In this document: positions 37,250 through 46,597 of the stretch, piece by piece
Layout of the letters: the number at the start of each line of letters is the position of its first letter
Position numbering within the stretch: position 1 is the stretch's first letter
Source of the DNA: Polaribacter sargassicola
Lineage (GTDB): Bacteria > Bacteroidota > Bacteroidia > Flavobacteriales > Flavobacteriaceae
DNA length: 64,000 nucleotides
Assembly (NCBI RefSeq): GCF_021991835.1
Contig: NZ_JAHDAU010000009.1
Location: forward strand, 58,702 to 122,701
Direction: 5' to 3'
Translations under genes and position numbers: made by a program
The notes under the pieces: generated by a model
Database searches by the model: none
Seen by the model: only the letters and a program-made list of their open reading frames with translations
Told to the model about the DNA's origin: nothing

Positions 37250-38734
37250 TTATTGATGTTTTAAAACCAATTCTAATTCTTTTTTCCAGTTTTGATATGC
37301 TTCTAAATATTTTGTTCGGTCATTTTCAGGTACAAAAGTCATTACATAATCATTGTCCATAATTGCTTTGCTAAAAGATGCCAAATCTCCTTTATAAAGA
37401 TTTGCTGCTCTTGCCGCACCAATGGCTCCTGTGGTATTGTAGATTTCTATTTCTTGCCCTATTAAAGTTGCTACAGTATTTGCAAAAATTTCTGAACGGA
37501 ATAAATTATCATTCCCAGCTCTTATTACACTTGGTTGAATGCCGTCTGATGTTAAAATTTCCATACCATACACAAAAGAAAAAGCAATGCCTTCTAAAGC
37601 AGCTCTGCATAGATGTCCTTTGTGATGATTGTTCAAATTCATGTTTACAATTCGTGTACCTATTTCTTGGTTGTTTAGCATACGTTCTGCTCCGTTACCA
37701 AATGGAATTAAACAAACTCCATCAGAACCAATAGCAATTTCAGATGCCAATTGATTCATTTCTTCATAAGAAGCAACCTCCAAATTATTTAACAACCAAC
37801 GGTACTGAATGCCAGCTCCATTAATGTTTAATAGTTTTCCAATACTTTTATTTTCTGATGTATAATTTACATGTGCAAAATTGTTGACACGTGTACTTTC
37901 TTTACTCGATAAGTTATTGGTTACGGCATAGACCACACCAGAGGTTCCGCCGGTTGCTGCCACTTCACCAGCATTTAATACATTTAAAGAAAGAGCGTTG
38001 TTGGGTTGGTCTCCCGCTCGGTAACAGATAGGAGTTCCTACCTCTAGACCACTTTCGGCTGCTCCTTTTTTATCTACCAAAGATTGTACACCAAATGTAT
38101 CTACAAGGTCAGGTATTAAAGAGGCATCCATTCCGTAATACTCTAAAAGAAAATCGGCGATACTATTCTTTTTAAAATCCCAAATAATGCCTTCAGACAA
38201 TCCCGAAATTGTGGTGTTTATTTGGTTTGAAAATTTATAAGCAATATAATCTCCGGGTAACATCAATTTATCTACCTGCTCATAAATAGCAGGTTCATTT
38301 TCTTGAACCCATTTTAATTTGGATGCTGTAAAATTAGCCGGAGAGTTTAATAAATGATCTCCACATTTTTTTGCTCCAATGTCAGTAAATGCCTTTTGCC
38401 CAATTGCTACCGCTCTACTATCGCACCAAATGATGCTTTTTCTAAGTAGTTTCCCTTTTTTATCTACCAATACCAACCCATGCATTTGGTAAGAAATACC
38501 AATTCCTTTTATTTGTGTTGCATTAATGTTGTATTGCTTTTTTAAACGGGCAATGGTATTGCAAATATGTATCCACCAATCTTCTGGACTTTGTTCTGCC
38601 CATCCATTTTTTAGAGCAAACATGCTCATTTCTTCTTTTGGTTCTTGTACAACTCCTATACATTTACCTGTTGCAATTGTTACCAATGCCGCTTTTATAG
38701 AAGAACTTCCAATATCTAATCCTAAGTAATACAT
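37250..38734 (-). CDS. xylB: Xylulokinase
   Basis: This 494-residue FGGY-family kinase phosphorylates D-xylulose to xylulose 5-phosphate, feeding the pentose phosphate pathway. Motifs are YLGLDIGSSSIKAALV (phosphate-binding N-terminus), IIWCDSRAVAIGQ, GLSEGIIWDF, CYRAGDQPNNALSLN (catalytic Asp), ATGGTSGVVYAV and the C-terminal VIRAGNDNLFRSEIFANTVA. It is the first gene of the xylB-xylA-porter unit. The operator/promoter at 38881-38936 lies 176 nt upstream. Confidence 0.95.
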   Translation of the reverse strand: MYYLGLDIGSSSIKAALVTIATGKCIGVVQEPKEEMSMFALKNGWAEQSPEDWWIHICNTIARLKKQYNINATQIKGIGISYQMHGLVLVDKKGKLLRKSIIWCDSRAVAIGQKAFTDIGAKKCGDHLLNSPANFTASKLKWVQENEPAIYEQVDKLMLPGDYIAYKFSNQINTTISGLSEGIIWDFKKNSIADFLLEYYGMDASLIPDLVDTFGVQSLVDKKGAAESGLEVGTPICYRAGDQPNNALSLNVLNAGEVAATGGTSGVVYAVTNNLSSKESTRVNNFAHVNYTSENKSIGKLLNINGAGIQYRWLLNNLEVASYEEMNQLASEIAIGSDGVCLIPFGNGAERMLNNQEIGTRIVNMNLNNHHKGHLCRAALEGIAFSFVYGMEILTSDGIQPSVIRAGNDNLFRSEIFANTVATLIGQEIEIYNTTGAIGAARAANLYKGDLASFSKAIMDNDYVMTFVPENDRTKYLEAYQNWKKELELVLKHQ

Positions 38735-38880
38735 GTTTTGTTCTAATGCTCTTTATTTAACTTTATAAAAACAGAACCATCTTGTATAAACAATCGTTTT
38801 ATACTTTTTAATCAAAAATTTGTTTTTCTACTCATTATTGATTCTATAAAAGAAAATTATTTATTTCATGATTTCTTACA

Positions 38881-38936
38881 CAAGTATAATGAGTATTTTT
38901 TCTGTTATGCATAACTTATAATTCAAAGGCTATAAC
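38881..38936 (-). promoter_or_regulatory. PUL operator/promoter for xylB-xylA-porter
   Basis: The minus strand reads GTTAT-N6-TGAATTATAAGTTAT (38936-38911), 22 nt, then TATACTTG (38888-38881), one base off TAnnTTTG. It is part of the 31-bp exact repeat shared with the GH88 promoter. The operator ends 176 nt upstream of xylB. Confidence 0.8.
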
Positions 38937-39448
38937 ATATATCCCTTTTACCACTTGCTAAAAAAATATTTTTAATAACCACATAAAAGAAATACTTATA
39001 ATAGCTACTTATTATAGTATAGATAAATAAAACTATGTCATATAGAGTCTTTAAAATCAAAAAACAACTTCTAATAAGGAATATGATATAACCAAAAATG
39101 CTCTTAAAATTCCTACTCTAATTGTTAAAATAAGTTCCTATGAATCATCATTTTTCAATATCAATTAAGAGAAACTTCTTCTTTTATGAATAACAGATAC
39201 GCCTTTTAAAAGAGCTCTACTTTAAACCATAAAACAAAACACAGTATTTTACTGATTTTAAACCTCTTAAAACAAACCTTTTCTTTACTTTTAAAAAGAC
39301 AGCAAAAACATTGTTATAACAACTCTTAAAACAGTTCTTGATCAACTTAAGTTAAAAAGATTATATTTATTACATTTTTAATAAAAAAAAGAATTTAAAA
39401 AAACATATTCATGATTTTGTAGGGTATAATTTATCAAATGAACGATAT

Positions 39449-39504
39449 TTTATGACGTTTGAATATTAATTTATAATCTCTTCTTTCAATAATTTTTAAC
39501 ATTG
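39449..39504 (+). promoter_or_regulatory. PUL operator/promoter for susC-susD
   Basis: The plus strand reads TTTAT-N6-TGAATATTAATTTAT (39449-39474), 22 nt, then TAACATTG (39497-39504), the same -7-like octamer as the GH29 and frameshifted-sulfatase promoters. The operator ends 91 nt upstream of susC. It is the only copy on the plus strand and keeps the same orientation toward its gene. Confidence 0.78.
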
Positions 39505-39565
39505 TATAACGATTTGGACATAAACAAATCAATGAAACATAATTAACTAAAAAAATAATAATTTT

Positions 39566-42500
39566 ATGACTAAACTAAGACAATGTCAGATAAATCTGAA
39601 AATTTTCGCAAGTCTATTTTGGATAGTGGGCTTTGTATTATGTGGTTCTTTTACAGAGTTACATGCTGCCACATCAACTTATGATGTAGATAACAACCAA
39701 AACAGAACGGTAACTGGAGAAGTTTTGGCTGCAGATGACAACTCCCCATTACCAGGAGTTAATATAATTGTAGAAGGAAAATCTATCGGAGCAACTACAG
39801 ATTTCGATGGAAAGTATACAATTAACGTGCCAGAAGGTAGCACTTTAGTGTTTTCTTATTTAGGATTTATTTCTAAAAAAGTTGAAGTAGGAAACAAAAG
39901 CGTTATTAATGTCTCTTTAAAACCAGATGCTACAACTTTAGATGAAATTGTTGTTGTTGGTTATGGAACAGCAAAAAAAGAAACCCTTACAGGATCTGTT
40001 GAACAGGTAAGTGCTAAAGCTTTTGAAGATTTAGCAGTAGGTAGTCCTGCCTTAGCACTTCAAGGTAGAAGTCCAGGTCTTGTAATTACACGTAGTTCTT
40101 CTAGACCAGGTAATGAAGGTATAAACTTTCTTGTTAGAGGTGCTTCTTCTGTTAATGGTATTACTCCTTTAATTGTTATTGATGGAATTCCAGCAATCAA
40201 TACATCATCATTTACAGATATGAACCCAAATGATATAGAGAGTATTAGTGTCTTAAAAGGAGGTTCTGCATCTGTATATGGATCTCGTGCTGCAGGAGGT
40301 GTTATTTTAGTGACAACCAAAAAAGGACGAGGAGAAGTTAAGGTAGATATAAGTTCTGTTTCTCGTATAGGAACTATTGGTATTAGACCTCCAACACCAA
40401 CTATGACAGAATATGGTAGTGTATATCTTGCAGCTGTAGATTCTGATTTAGCAGCAGGAAAAAGTCCTAGATATTTCTTTTGGGACAATCGTGAAACTTT
40501 ACAGAGAATAGCAAATGGAGAAGAAGGTTATTATGATTTACCTATAAACGGAAGAGTATGGTTAGCAGAGGGTAATAGATTTGATGATCTTTTTGGAAAT
40601 TCTTTCTCAACTCAACACAATATTAGTGTTTCTGGAGGTAGTGAAAATAGTAATTTCCGTATTTCTGGAGGGTATGATAATAATGTAGGTGGTTTAAAAG
40701 TTGCTGACGACTCTTCCGAAAGATACAATTTTTCATTAAACTACAATGTTGATGTTAATGACAAATTAAGCTTATCTACAAACGTTTCTTACTTTCACAG
40801 ACTTATATCGGGTCCTATAGGCGGGTTAGCAAGAGATGCTGCAGCATATGATGCTCCTTTATTTCCAGCCTATAATGATCAAGGACAATATTATTCTGTA
40901 TTTGGTGGTGTAGATATTTCTGGTGCAAGAAATGCTATCGCTCAAGTTATAGATGGAGGTAGAACAAATTATATTGATGAACAATTTAAAATATATGCTC
41001 AAGCATCTTATAAATTAACAGATCATTTAAACTTAACAGGTTCTTATGCTATTAGTAAACAAAATAGTGAAGATCAAGAATATACATTATCTGTTCCTCT
41101 ATACAGTTGGCAAGGAGATTTTGCTACCTATATAAACGACCCTAGTAAAACATATATACAAGAAGAAACAAGTAATGTTACCTACAAAAATTATAAATCT
41201 ACTTTAAGTTATACTAATGCTTTTGGAGACCATAATATAACTGCACTATTAGCTATAGAAGCAGAAAAGAATACCCAAAATGGTCTTAGAGCTAGAAGAA
41301 CTGGTTTTGTAGATTATGGTGTGTACGATTTAGACTTAGGGGCAACAGATCAAGCAATTCAAACAGAAGGTGGCGGAACTGAATGGGGAGCATATGGTTA
41401 TGTTGGACGTTTAAATTATAACTATAAAGAAAAATATTTACTAGAACTTCAAGGTAGACGAGATGGCTCTTCTAAATTTGGCGAAGGCTATAAATGGTCT
41501 AACTACTTTAGTGCCTCTGGTGGTTGGGTAATAAGTGCAGAAGATTTTCTTAAAGATAACAATATCATATCATTCTTAAAACTTAGAGGTGGTTATGGTG
41601 AATTAGGGAGTACTTCTGGTTTTGGTAACTTTGGTTATTTATCTACAGTTGGCTTTGGTACTACTGTTTTTGGTCAAACTTACGCTGGTCAACAAGCAAC
41701 TACAAGAGCTAGTAGTCTATTTAGTAATACAACAACTTGGGAAAGAATTGCTACAAAAGAAATTGGTTTAGATTTTCAACTTTTAGATGGTAAGATTTTT
41801 GGTTCTGTAGATCTTTATGAAAAAGTAAATAGCGATATGTTAATTAATTTAATATACCCAGATTTACTAGGTACTTCTGCTCCATTAACTAATTCTGGTA
41901 CTTTAGAAACTAATGGTTGGGAAGTTCAATTAGGATGGAATGGTAATATTGGAGATCTTGATATTAGCGTAGGTGCAAATATGAGTGATTCAAGAAATGA
42001 GATTGTAAAATTTACAGGTGCAGAAGCCATTGACCCAGGTTTAAATGATGTTGATAACGATAAAATTATAGAAGGTAAACCTATTAACTCTTTTTATCTA
42101 TACAATACAGATGGATATTTTGCCAATCAAACAGAAGTAGATGAATATTACGCTGCTTACGGAGGAAAAGGTATTATAAGAGATCAAGGAAGTACAGCTG
42201 GATTAGTACCTGGTGATACAAGAATTGTAGATACTAATGGTGATGGAACCATAGATACAAACGATTTAACTTATCACGGAGATTCTTCAGCTCATTATGT
42301 TTACGGTTTAAATTTTCAATTAAAATATAAAAATTGGGATTTAAGTTCATTTTTTCAAGGAACCTTACAACAATATATTGTTAGAACTGGTTATTTTTCT
42401 GCTCCTTTTCAACAAATATGGCAAAATCAGTCAGCAACATGGTTAGGAAGAACATGGACAGCTGAAAACCCTGATGCAGAATTTCCAAGATTATCTACAC

Positions 42501-42784
42501 AGGCCAATGTTGCTAGTTGGAATTATATAAATAAAGATTTCATGAAACAAAATAATAGATACATTAGATTAAAATCTTTAATTATCGGATATACATTTAA
42601 AGATGTTAAAATAGCAAATACCCCTCTAAATAATATACGTGTATATTTCTCTGGAAATGATTTATTTGAATTTAGTAAAGTAAATGATGGTTATGATCCT
42701 GAAGCTCCTGCTGGTGCTAATAACAATAACGCAACTTACCCTTTTATGCGTACATGGGCATTAGGTGTAAAAGTTTCACTATAA
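39566..42784 (+). CDS. SusC-like TonB-dependent outer-membrane receptor
   Basis: This 1072-residue glycan importer has a signal peptide (about residues 1-34, ending ELHAA). It has an N-terminal carboxypeptidase-regulatory-like domain (about 48-125: GEVLAADDNSPLPGVNIIVEGKSIGATTDFDG in two parts), a TonB-box-like segment (DEIVVVGYG, about 128), a plug (LIVIDGIPA, SVLKGGSASVYGSRAAGGVILVTTKKG) and a 22-strand barrel ending MRTWALGVKVSL with a C-terminal aromatic-rich strand pattern. With SusD it imports oligosaccharides released at the cell surface. It starts its own unit on the strand opposite to the enzymes and is followed by susD after 25 bp. The specificity is unknown. Confidence 0.97.
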   Translation: MTKLRQCQINLKIFASLFWIVGFVLCGSFTELHAATSTYDVDNNQNRTVTGEVLAADDNSPLPGVNIIVEGKSIGATTDFDGKYTINVPEGSTLVFSYLGFISKKVEVGNKSVINVSLKPDATTLDEIVVVGYGTAKKETLTGSVEQVSAKAFEDLAVGSPALALQGRSPGLVITRSSSRPGNEGINFLVRGASSVNGITPLIVIDGIPAINTSSFTDMNPNDIESISVLKGGSASVYGSRAAGGVILVTTKKGRGEVKVDISSVSRIGTIGIRPPTPTMTEYGSVYLAAVDSDLAAGKSPRYFFWDNRETLQRIANGEEGYYDLPINGRVWLAEGNRFDDLFGNSFSTQHNISVSGGSENSNFRISGGYDNNVGGLKVADDSSERYNFSLNYNVDVNDKLSLSTNVSYFHRLISGPIGGLARDAAAYDAPLFPAYNDQGQYYSVFGGVDISGARNAIAQVIDGGRTNYIDEQFKIYAQASYKLTDHLNLTGSYAISKQNSEDQEYTLSVPLYSWQGDFATYINDPSKTYIQEETSNVTYKNYKSTLSYTNAFGDHNITALLAIEAEKNTQNGLRARRTGFVDYGVYDLDLGATDQAIQTEGGGTEWGAYGYVGRLNYNYKEKYLLELQGRRDGSSKFGEGYKWSNYFSASGGWVISAEDFLKDNNIISFLKLRGGYGELGSTSGFGNFGYLSTVGFGTTVFGQTYAGQQATTRASSLFSNTTTWERIATKEIGLDFQLLDGKIFGSVDLYEKVNSDMLINLIYPDLLGTSAPLTNSGTLETNGWEVQLGWNGNIGDLDISVGANMSDSRNEIVKFTGAEAIDPGLNDVDNDKIIEGKPINSFYLYNTDGYFANQTEVDEYYAAYGGKGIIRDQGSTAGLVPGDTRIVDTNGDGTIDTNDLTYHGDSSAHYVYGLNFQLKYKNWDLSSFFQGTLQQYIVRTGYFSAPFQQIWQNQSATWLGRTWTAENPDAEFPRLSTQANVASWNYINKDFMKQNNRYIRLKSLIIGYTFKDVKIANTPLNNIRVYFSGNDLFEFSKVNDGYDPEAPAGANNNNATYPFMRTWALGVKVSL

Positions 42785-42809
42785 AATATTATAAATTAAA
42801 AACACACAA

Positions 42810-44597
42810 ATGAAAAAATTAATATATTTAATACTACCATGTTTTATGGTATTATTTAATTCATGCCAAGATGAATTTTTAGATTTAACACCTCTTTCTG
42901 ACATTACAGATGATGTGTATTATACAGAAGCAGAACATTTTTTAACAGGTTCTAATAGATTTTATACTTATCTAACTACTTGGAAAGATGACCAAGGTAT
43001 ATTTTCTGATCATGGTTCTGATTTAGTTGGTTATTTTGAAGCAGGTGGTATGCAAGAATATAGTAGAGGAGAAACCCTAAGTCCTATTAATGATAATTAT
43101 TATTCTGATGCATATACCGCCATTAGAGACATAAACCTTTTAATAGAAAGAGCTGCAGAATATAATGGAGAAGCAAGTATTACTGAATATGTAGCTGCTG
43201 CAAAATTTCATAGAGCTTGGCAATATTTCTTTTTAGTACAAAGGTTTGGTGGCGTAACATTAGTTACAAATTCACTAGACGTAAATTCAGAAGAATTGTA
43301 TGCCCCTAGAAACAGTAGATATGAAGTTGTTGCACAGATTATTGAAGACTTAGATGAAGCAATAGCTGGTTTACCTGATGAATTAAACATATCTTCTGAT
43401 GACAAAGGGAAATTTAGCAAAGAAGCTGCAATGGCTTTTAAAGCTGATGTTTTATTACATGAAGCTACCTGGATGAAATATGTAGGAACTAGTACAGATG
43501 GAGATGGTATTAGCACTGGTGCTGGTAGTGCTGGTTATGATGCTTCAAACATAATAAAATATTTACAAGAAGTAGTTACTTTAACAAAGGCCGTAATGGA
43601 TTCTGGTACTTTTGAATTGTGGAATTATGATGATGCTCTTGATGGTTTAAGTACTAATTTCTTATTTAATTTAGAAGACTCTGGATCTAACCCTGCTGGT
43701 TTAGATAAGGCTACTAATAGAGAATATATTCTTTACTCTAAATATGATTTTACATACAGACAAGCAGGTACTCTTGTAAGTCACGTATATACTGGTAGAT
43801 TAAGACCAAGTAGAAAGATGATGGATTTATTTTTATGTACAGATGGTTTACCTATAACAGATTCGCCATTATTTGAAGGATATTATAATACTCAAGACGA
43901 ATTTCAAAATAGAGATAAAAGAATGAGATCTTATTTTACTCATCATCAAAGTTTAGGAGAAATTCCACAGACTGGAGATGTTCTTTTAAATGGTACAAAT
44001 AACTTTGGTTATTTTAACTCAAAATTTGTAACATGGAATTATGATTTACCAATAGCAAATAGAGCAACACAAACTGAAAGTTATGATATTCCTTTATTGC
44101 GTTTAGCTGAAGTGTATTTAATGTATGCAGAAGCTTTATATGAATTAAATGGAGCGTTAACAGATACTGAAATGGATGAGTCTATCAACTTAATTAAAGC
44201 TAGAGCAGGTTTACCTCCTATTAGTAATGCTTTTTTAACCGCAAATAACATGGATATAGAAACAGAAATTAGAAGAGAAAGAGCGATTGAACTTTATGCT
44301 GAAAGTTCGTCTAGATATACTGATTTAAGACGATGGGGAATTGCAGAAACTATTTTAGGAGAAACTATATATGGTGCTGTTATTGAAGGTACTGTTTATG
44401 AAAATAATAGCACATTATACTCTCCTGGATCATATAATTATTCTCCAGAAACTACAACTACTGGAGTAGGTGATTTAGAGTGTCTTGTTGTACAACCAGC
44501 ATCAATCCGTAATTTTTCTAGAGATAATTATTTATTCCCATTACCTACATCACAAATAGGATTAAATGATAATCTTTTACAAAACCCTGGATATTAA
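42810..44597 (+). CDS. SusD/RagB-like surface glycan-binding lipoprotein
   Basis: This 595-residue partner of the SusC receptor caps the outer-membrane pore and binds the oligosaccharide. The lipoprotein signal is LPCFMVLFNSC (Cys19), followed by QDEFLDLTPLSDITDDVYYT, typical of the family. The TPR-like helices include AAAKFHRAWQYFFLVQRFGGV and RLAEVYLMYAEALYELNG. The C-terminal signature is RRERAIELYAESSSRYTDLRRWG, ending NLLQNPGY. A strong terminator follows at 44631. Confidence 0.96.
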   Translation: MKKLIYLILPCFMVLFNSCQDEFLDLTPLSDITDDVYYTEAEHFLTGSNRFYTYLTTWKDDQGIFSDHGSDLVGYFEAGGMQEYSRGETLSPINDNYYSDAYTAIRDINLLIERAAEYNGEASITEYVAAAKFHRAWQYFFLVQRFGGVTLVTNSLDVNSEELYAPRNSRYEVVAQIIEDLDEAIAGLPDELNISSDDKGKFSKEAAMAFKADVLLHEATWMKYVGTSTDGDGISTGAGSAGYDASNIIKYLQEVVTLTKAVMDSGTFELWNYDDALDGLSTNFLFNLEDSGSNPAGLDKATNREYILYSKYDFTYRQAGTLVSHVYTGRLRPSRKMMDLFLCTDGLPITDSPLFEGYYNTQDEFQNRDKRMRSYFTHHQSLGEIPQTGDVLLNGTNNFGYFNSKFVTWNYDLPIANRATQTESYDIPLLRLAEVYLMYAEALYELNGALTDTEMDESINLIKARAGLPPISNAFLTANNMDIETEIRRERAIELYAESSSRYTDLRRWGIAETILGETIYGAVIEGTVYENNSTLYSPGSYNYSPETTTTGVGDLECLVVQPASIRNFSRDNYLFPLPTSQIGLNDNLLQNPGY

Positions 44598-44630
44598 AAC
44601 ATTTTATTTTTAATATTATCAATATAATTT

Positions 44631-44667
44631 CAGCTGTAGCATATATTTATGCTACAGCTGTTTTTTT
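44631..44667 (+). terminator. Strong terminator after susD
   Basis: A perfect 13-bp stem (CAGCTGTAGCATA at 44631-44643 with its complement at 44648-44660) has a 4-nt loop. It is followed by seven T residues (44661-44667). Confidence 0.92.
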
Positions 44668-44689
44668 ATGCCTTCCTTTTACCCTCCTA

Positions 44690-46465
44690 TATAACACCTA
44701 ACTATTTAAAAAGAAAAACATCTCATTTTTATCCTTGATAGCATAGAGAAACGGTCTTCGAGCGGTGGTTGTTTCGAGTTTTTGTTTTTGTTTATTATAA
44801 TTGGTCTTCAAGAATAGTCAATAATAACCTCTGAGTACAATTAAGAAGCGCGGTCTTCGAGCGAAGTCGAGAAGCAAGATTTAATCTTCATTACAAGATC
44901 TCGACTTACTTCGGCTTACTTAGACTCCGCTCAGCAACCACCGCTCGATCACCCTTGTTTTAAAGTAAATTTGTTAGAACACATTATTAATTTAGAATTC
45001 TATTTAAAAAGCAAAAAGGTATCATTTTTATCCTTAATAGCATAAAGAAACGGTCTTCGAGCGGAGTCGAGAAGCAAATACAGCAATTATCTATCAAAAA
45101 AAAATCAAACCTCAAAATGTCATATAGAGGTATTCGAGACATCTTATTTAAAGGTTTAGTATAATTACAAGATCTCGACTTACTTCGACTCCGCTCAGCA
45201 ACCACCGCTCGATCACCGTAGTTGTTTCGAGTTTTTGTTTTTTGCTTATTATAATTGGCCTTCAAGAATAGTCAATAATAATCTCTGAGTATAATTAAGA
45301 AGTGGTCTTCGAGCGGAGTCGAGAAGCTGTACTTAGTGCTCATTACAAGATCTCGACTTACTTCGGCTTACTTCGACTCCGCTCTGCAACCACCGCTATG
45401 TAACCACCGCTCGATCACCGTAGTTGTTTCGAGTTTTTGTTCTTGTTTATTATAATTGGCCTTCAAGAATAGTCAATAATAATCTCTGAGTATAATTAAG
45501 AAGTGGTCTTCGAGCGGAGTCGAGAAGTAATGTTTAATCTTCATTACAAGATCTCGACTCCGCTCGATCACCGTTGTTTTGAGGTAAATTTGTTAGAATA
45601 CATTATTAATTTAGGATTACAATTAAAAAGAAAAACATATCATCCTTATCCTTGATAGCATAGAGAAGCGGTCTTCGAGCGGAGTCGAGAAGCAAATACA
45701 GTAATTATCTATTAAAAAAACAATCAAACCTCCAAATGTCATGTCGAGGTACTCGAGACATCTTATTTAGAGATTTAGTATTTAACTCTAAGATCTCGAC
45801 TTACTTCGACTCCGCTCTGTAACCATCGCTCGATCACCGTAGTTTTCAGTTAAATTTGTTAGAACACATTATTAATTTAGAATTCTATTTAAAAAGCAAA
45901 AACATATCATTCTTATCCCTAATAACATAAAAAAGCGGTCTTCGAGCGGAGTCGAGAAGCAAATACAGCAATTATCTATCAAAAAAACAATCAAACCTTC
46001 TTAATGTCATGTTGAGGTATTCGAGACATCTTATTTAAAGTTTTAGTATTTAACTCTAAGATCTCGACTTACTTCGACTCCGCTCTGTAACCACCGCTCG
46101 ATCACCGTAGTTGTTTCGAGTTTTTGTTCTTGTTTATTATAATTGGTCTTCAAGAATAGTCAATAATAATCTCTGAATATAATTAAGAAGCGGTCTTCGA
46201 GCGGAGTCGAGAAGTAGTGCTAATATTTAGTTACTGGATCTCGACTTCGCTCGATCACCGTAGTTTTGAGATAAATTTGTCAGAATACATTTTTAACTCA
46301 GGATTCTATTTAAAAAGCAAAAACATATCATTCTTATCCTTAATAACATAAAGTAGCGGTCTTCGAGCGAAGTCGAGAAGCTGTATTTAATGTTCATTAC
46401 AAAATCTCGACTTACTTCGGCTTACTTCGACTCTGCTATGTAACCATCGCTCGATCACCGTTCTG
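44690..46465. repeat. Mosaic array of palindrome-bounded repeat elements
   Basis: Eight complete elements lie at 44851-44954, 45051-45218, 45303-45420, 45504-45573, 45669-45839, 45936-46107, 46191-46260 and 46357-46460, with a truncated one at 44752-44765. Each begins with (C/T)GGTCTTCGAGCG(G/A)AGTCGAGA and ends with the near-complement CTCCGCTCGATCACCG, so each can fold end to end. Three lengths occur: about 70, 104-118 and 168-172 bp. The long type has an internal palindrome around TGTCGAGGTACTCGAGACA. Two spacer types join them: an 83-85-bp spacer (TTGTTTCGAGTTTTTGTT...) and a 95-96-bp spacer (AAATTTGTTAGAA...). Short ORFs here are artefacts of the repeats. No transposase or RAYT gene lies in the window. 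Confidence 0.88.
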
Positions 46466-46597
46466 TTCATCAAATTTTAGTATTCCCATTGTTACTTTTC
46501 AGTGATCACCAATAACAAAACAACCAATAAAGAAAACCCAACACATCTTATACAAGATGCATTGAGTTTGCCCCAAAAATCAATTACAAATAAAAAG

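Larger units (their letters stand above)
38735..39565. other. Divergent regulatory region between xylB and susC
   Basis: This 831-bp A/T-rich gap carries two outward-facing PUL promoters: 38881-38936 for xylB and 39449-39504 for susC. At 38904-38915 the perfect palindrome GTTATGCATAAC overlaps the edge of the xylB operator. The stretch 38941-39440 shows no ORF or RNA feature that I can support. No regulator gene is present here, although HTCS genes often sit at such positions. Confidence 0.7.

Noticed and set aside
39134..39155. TGAATCATCATTTTT resembling the operator core
   Set aside because: The left TTTAT word and the -7 box at the required spacing are both missing.
39428..39453. Another TGAACGATATTTTAT match upstream of susC
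   Set aside because: The left half is displaced and no -7 box lies 22 nt downstream. The site at 39449-39474 fits the full layout, so this overlapping match is taken as chance or a weak auxiliary site.
44987..45265. 92-residue minus-strand ORF in the repeat array
   Set aside because: It runs through two repeat elements and a spacer, its sequence (for example AERSRSKSRSC) is the translation of the repeat ends, and it has no start signal or family match.
44690..46465. CRISPR array or integron cassette array
   Set aside because: The spacers are themselves repeated in two types rather than unique, the repeats vary in length, and no cas, integrase or attC core motifs are present.
46544..46559. 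CATCTT-ATAC-AAGATG hairpin after dctM
   Set aside because: The stem is only 6 bp with no clear T-run, so it is mentioned with dctM but not listed as a terminator.
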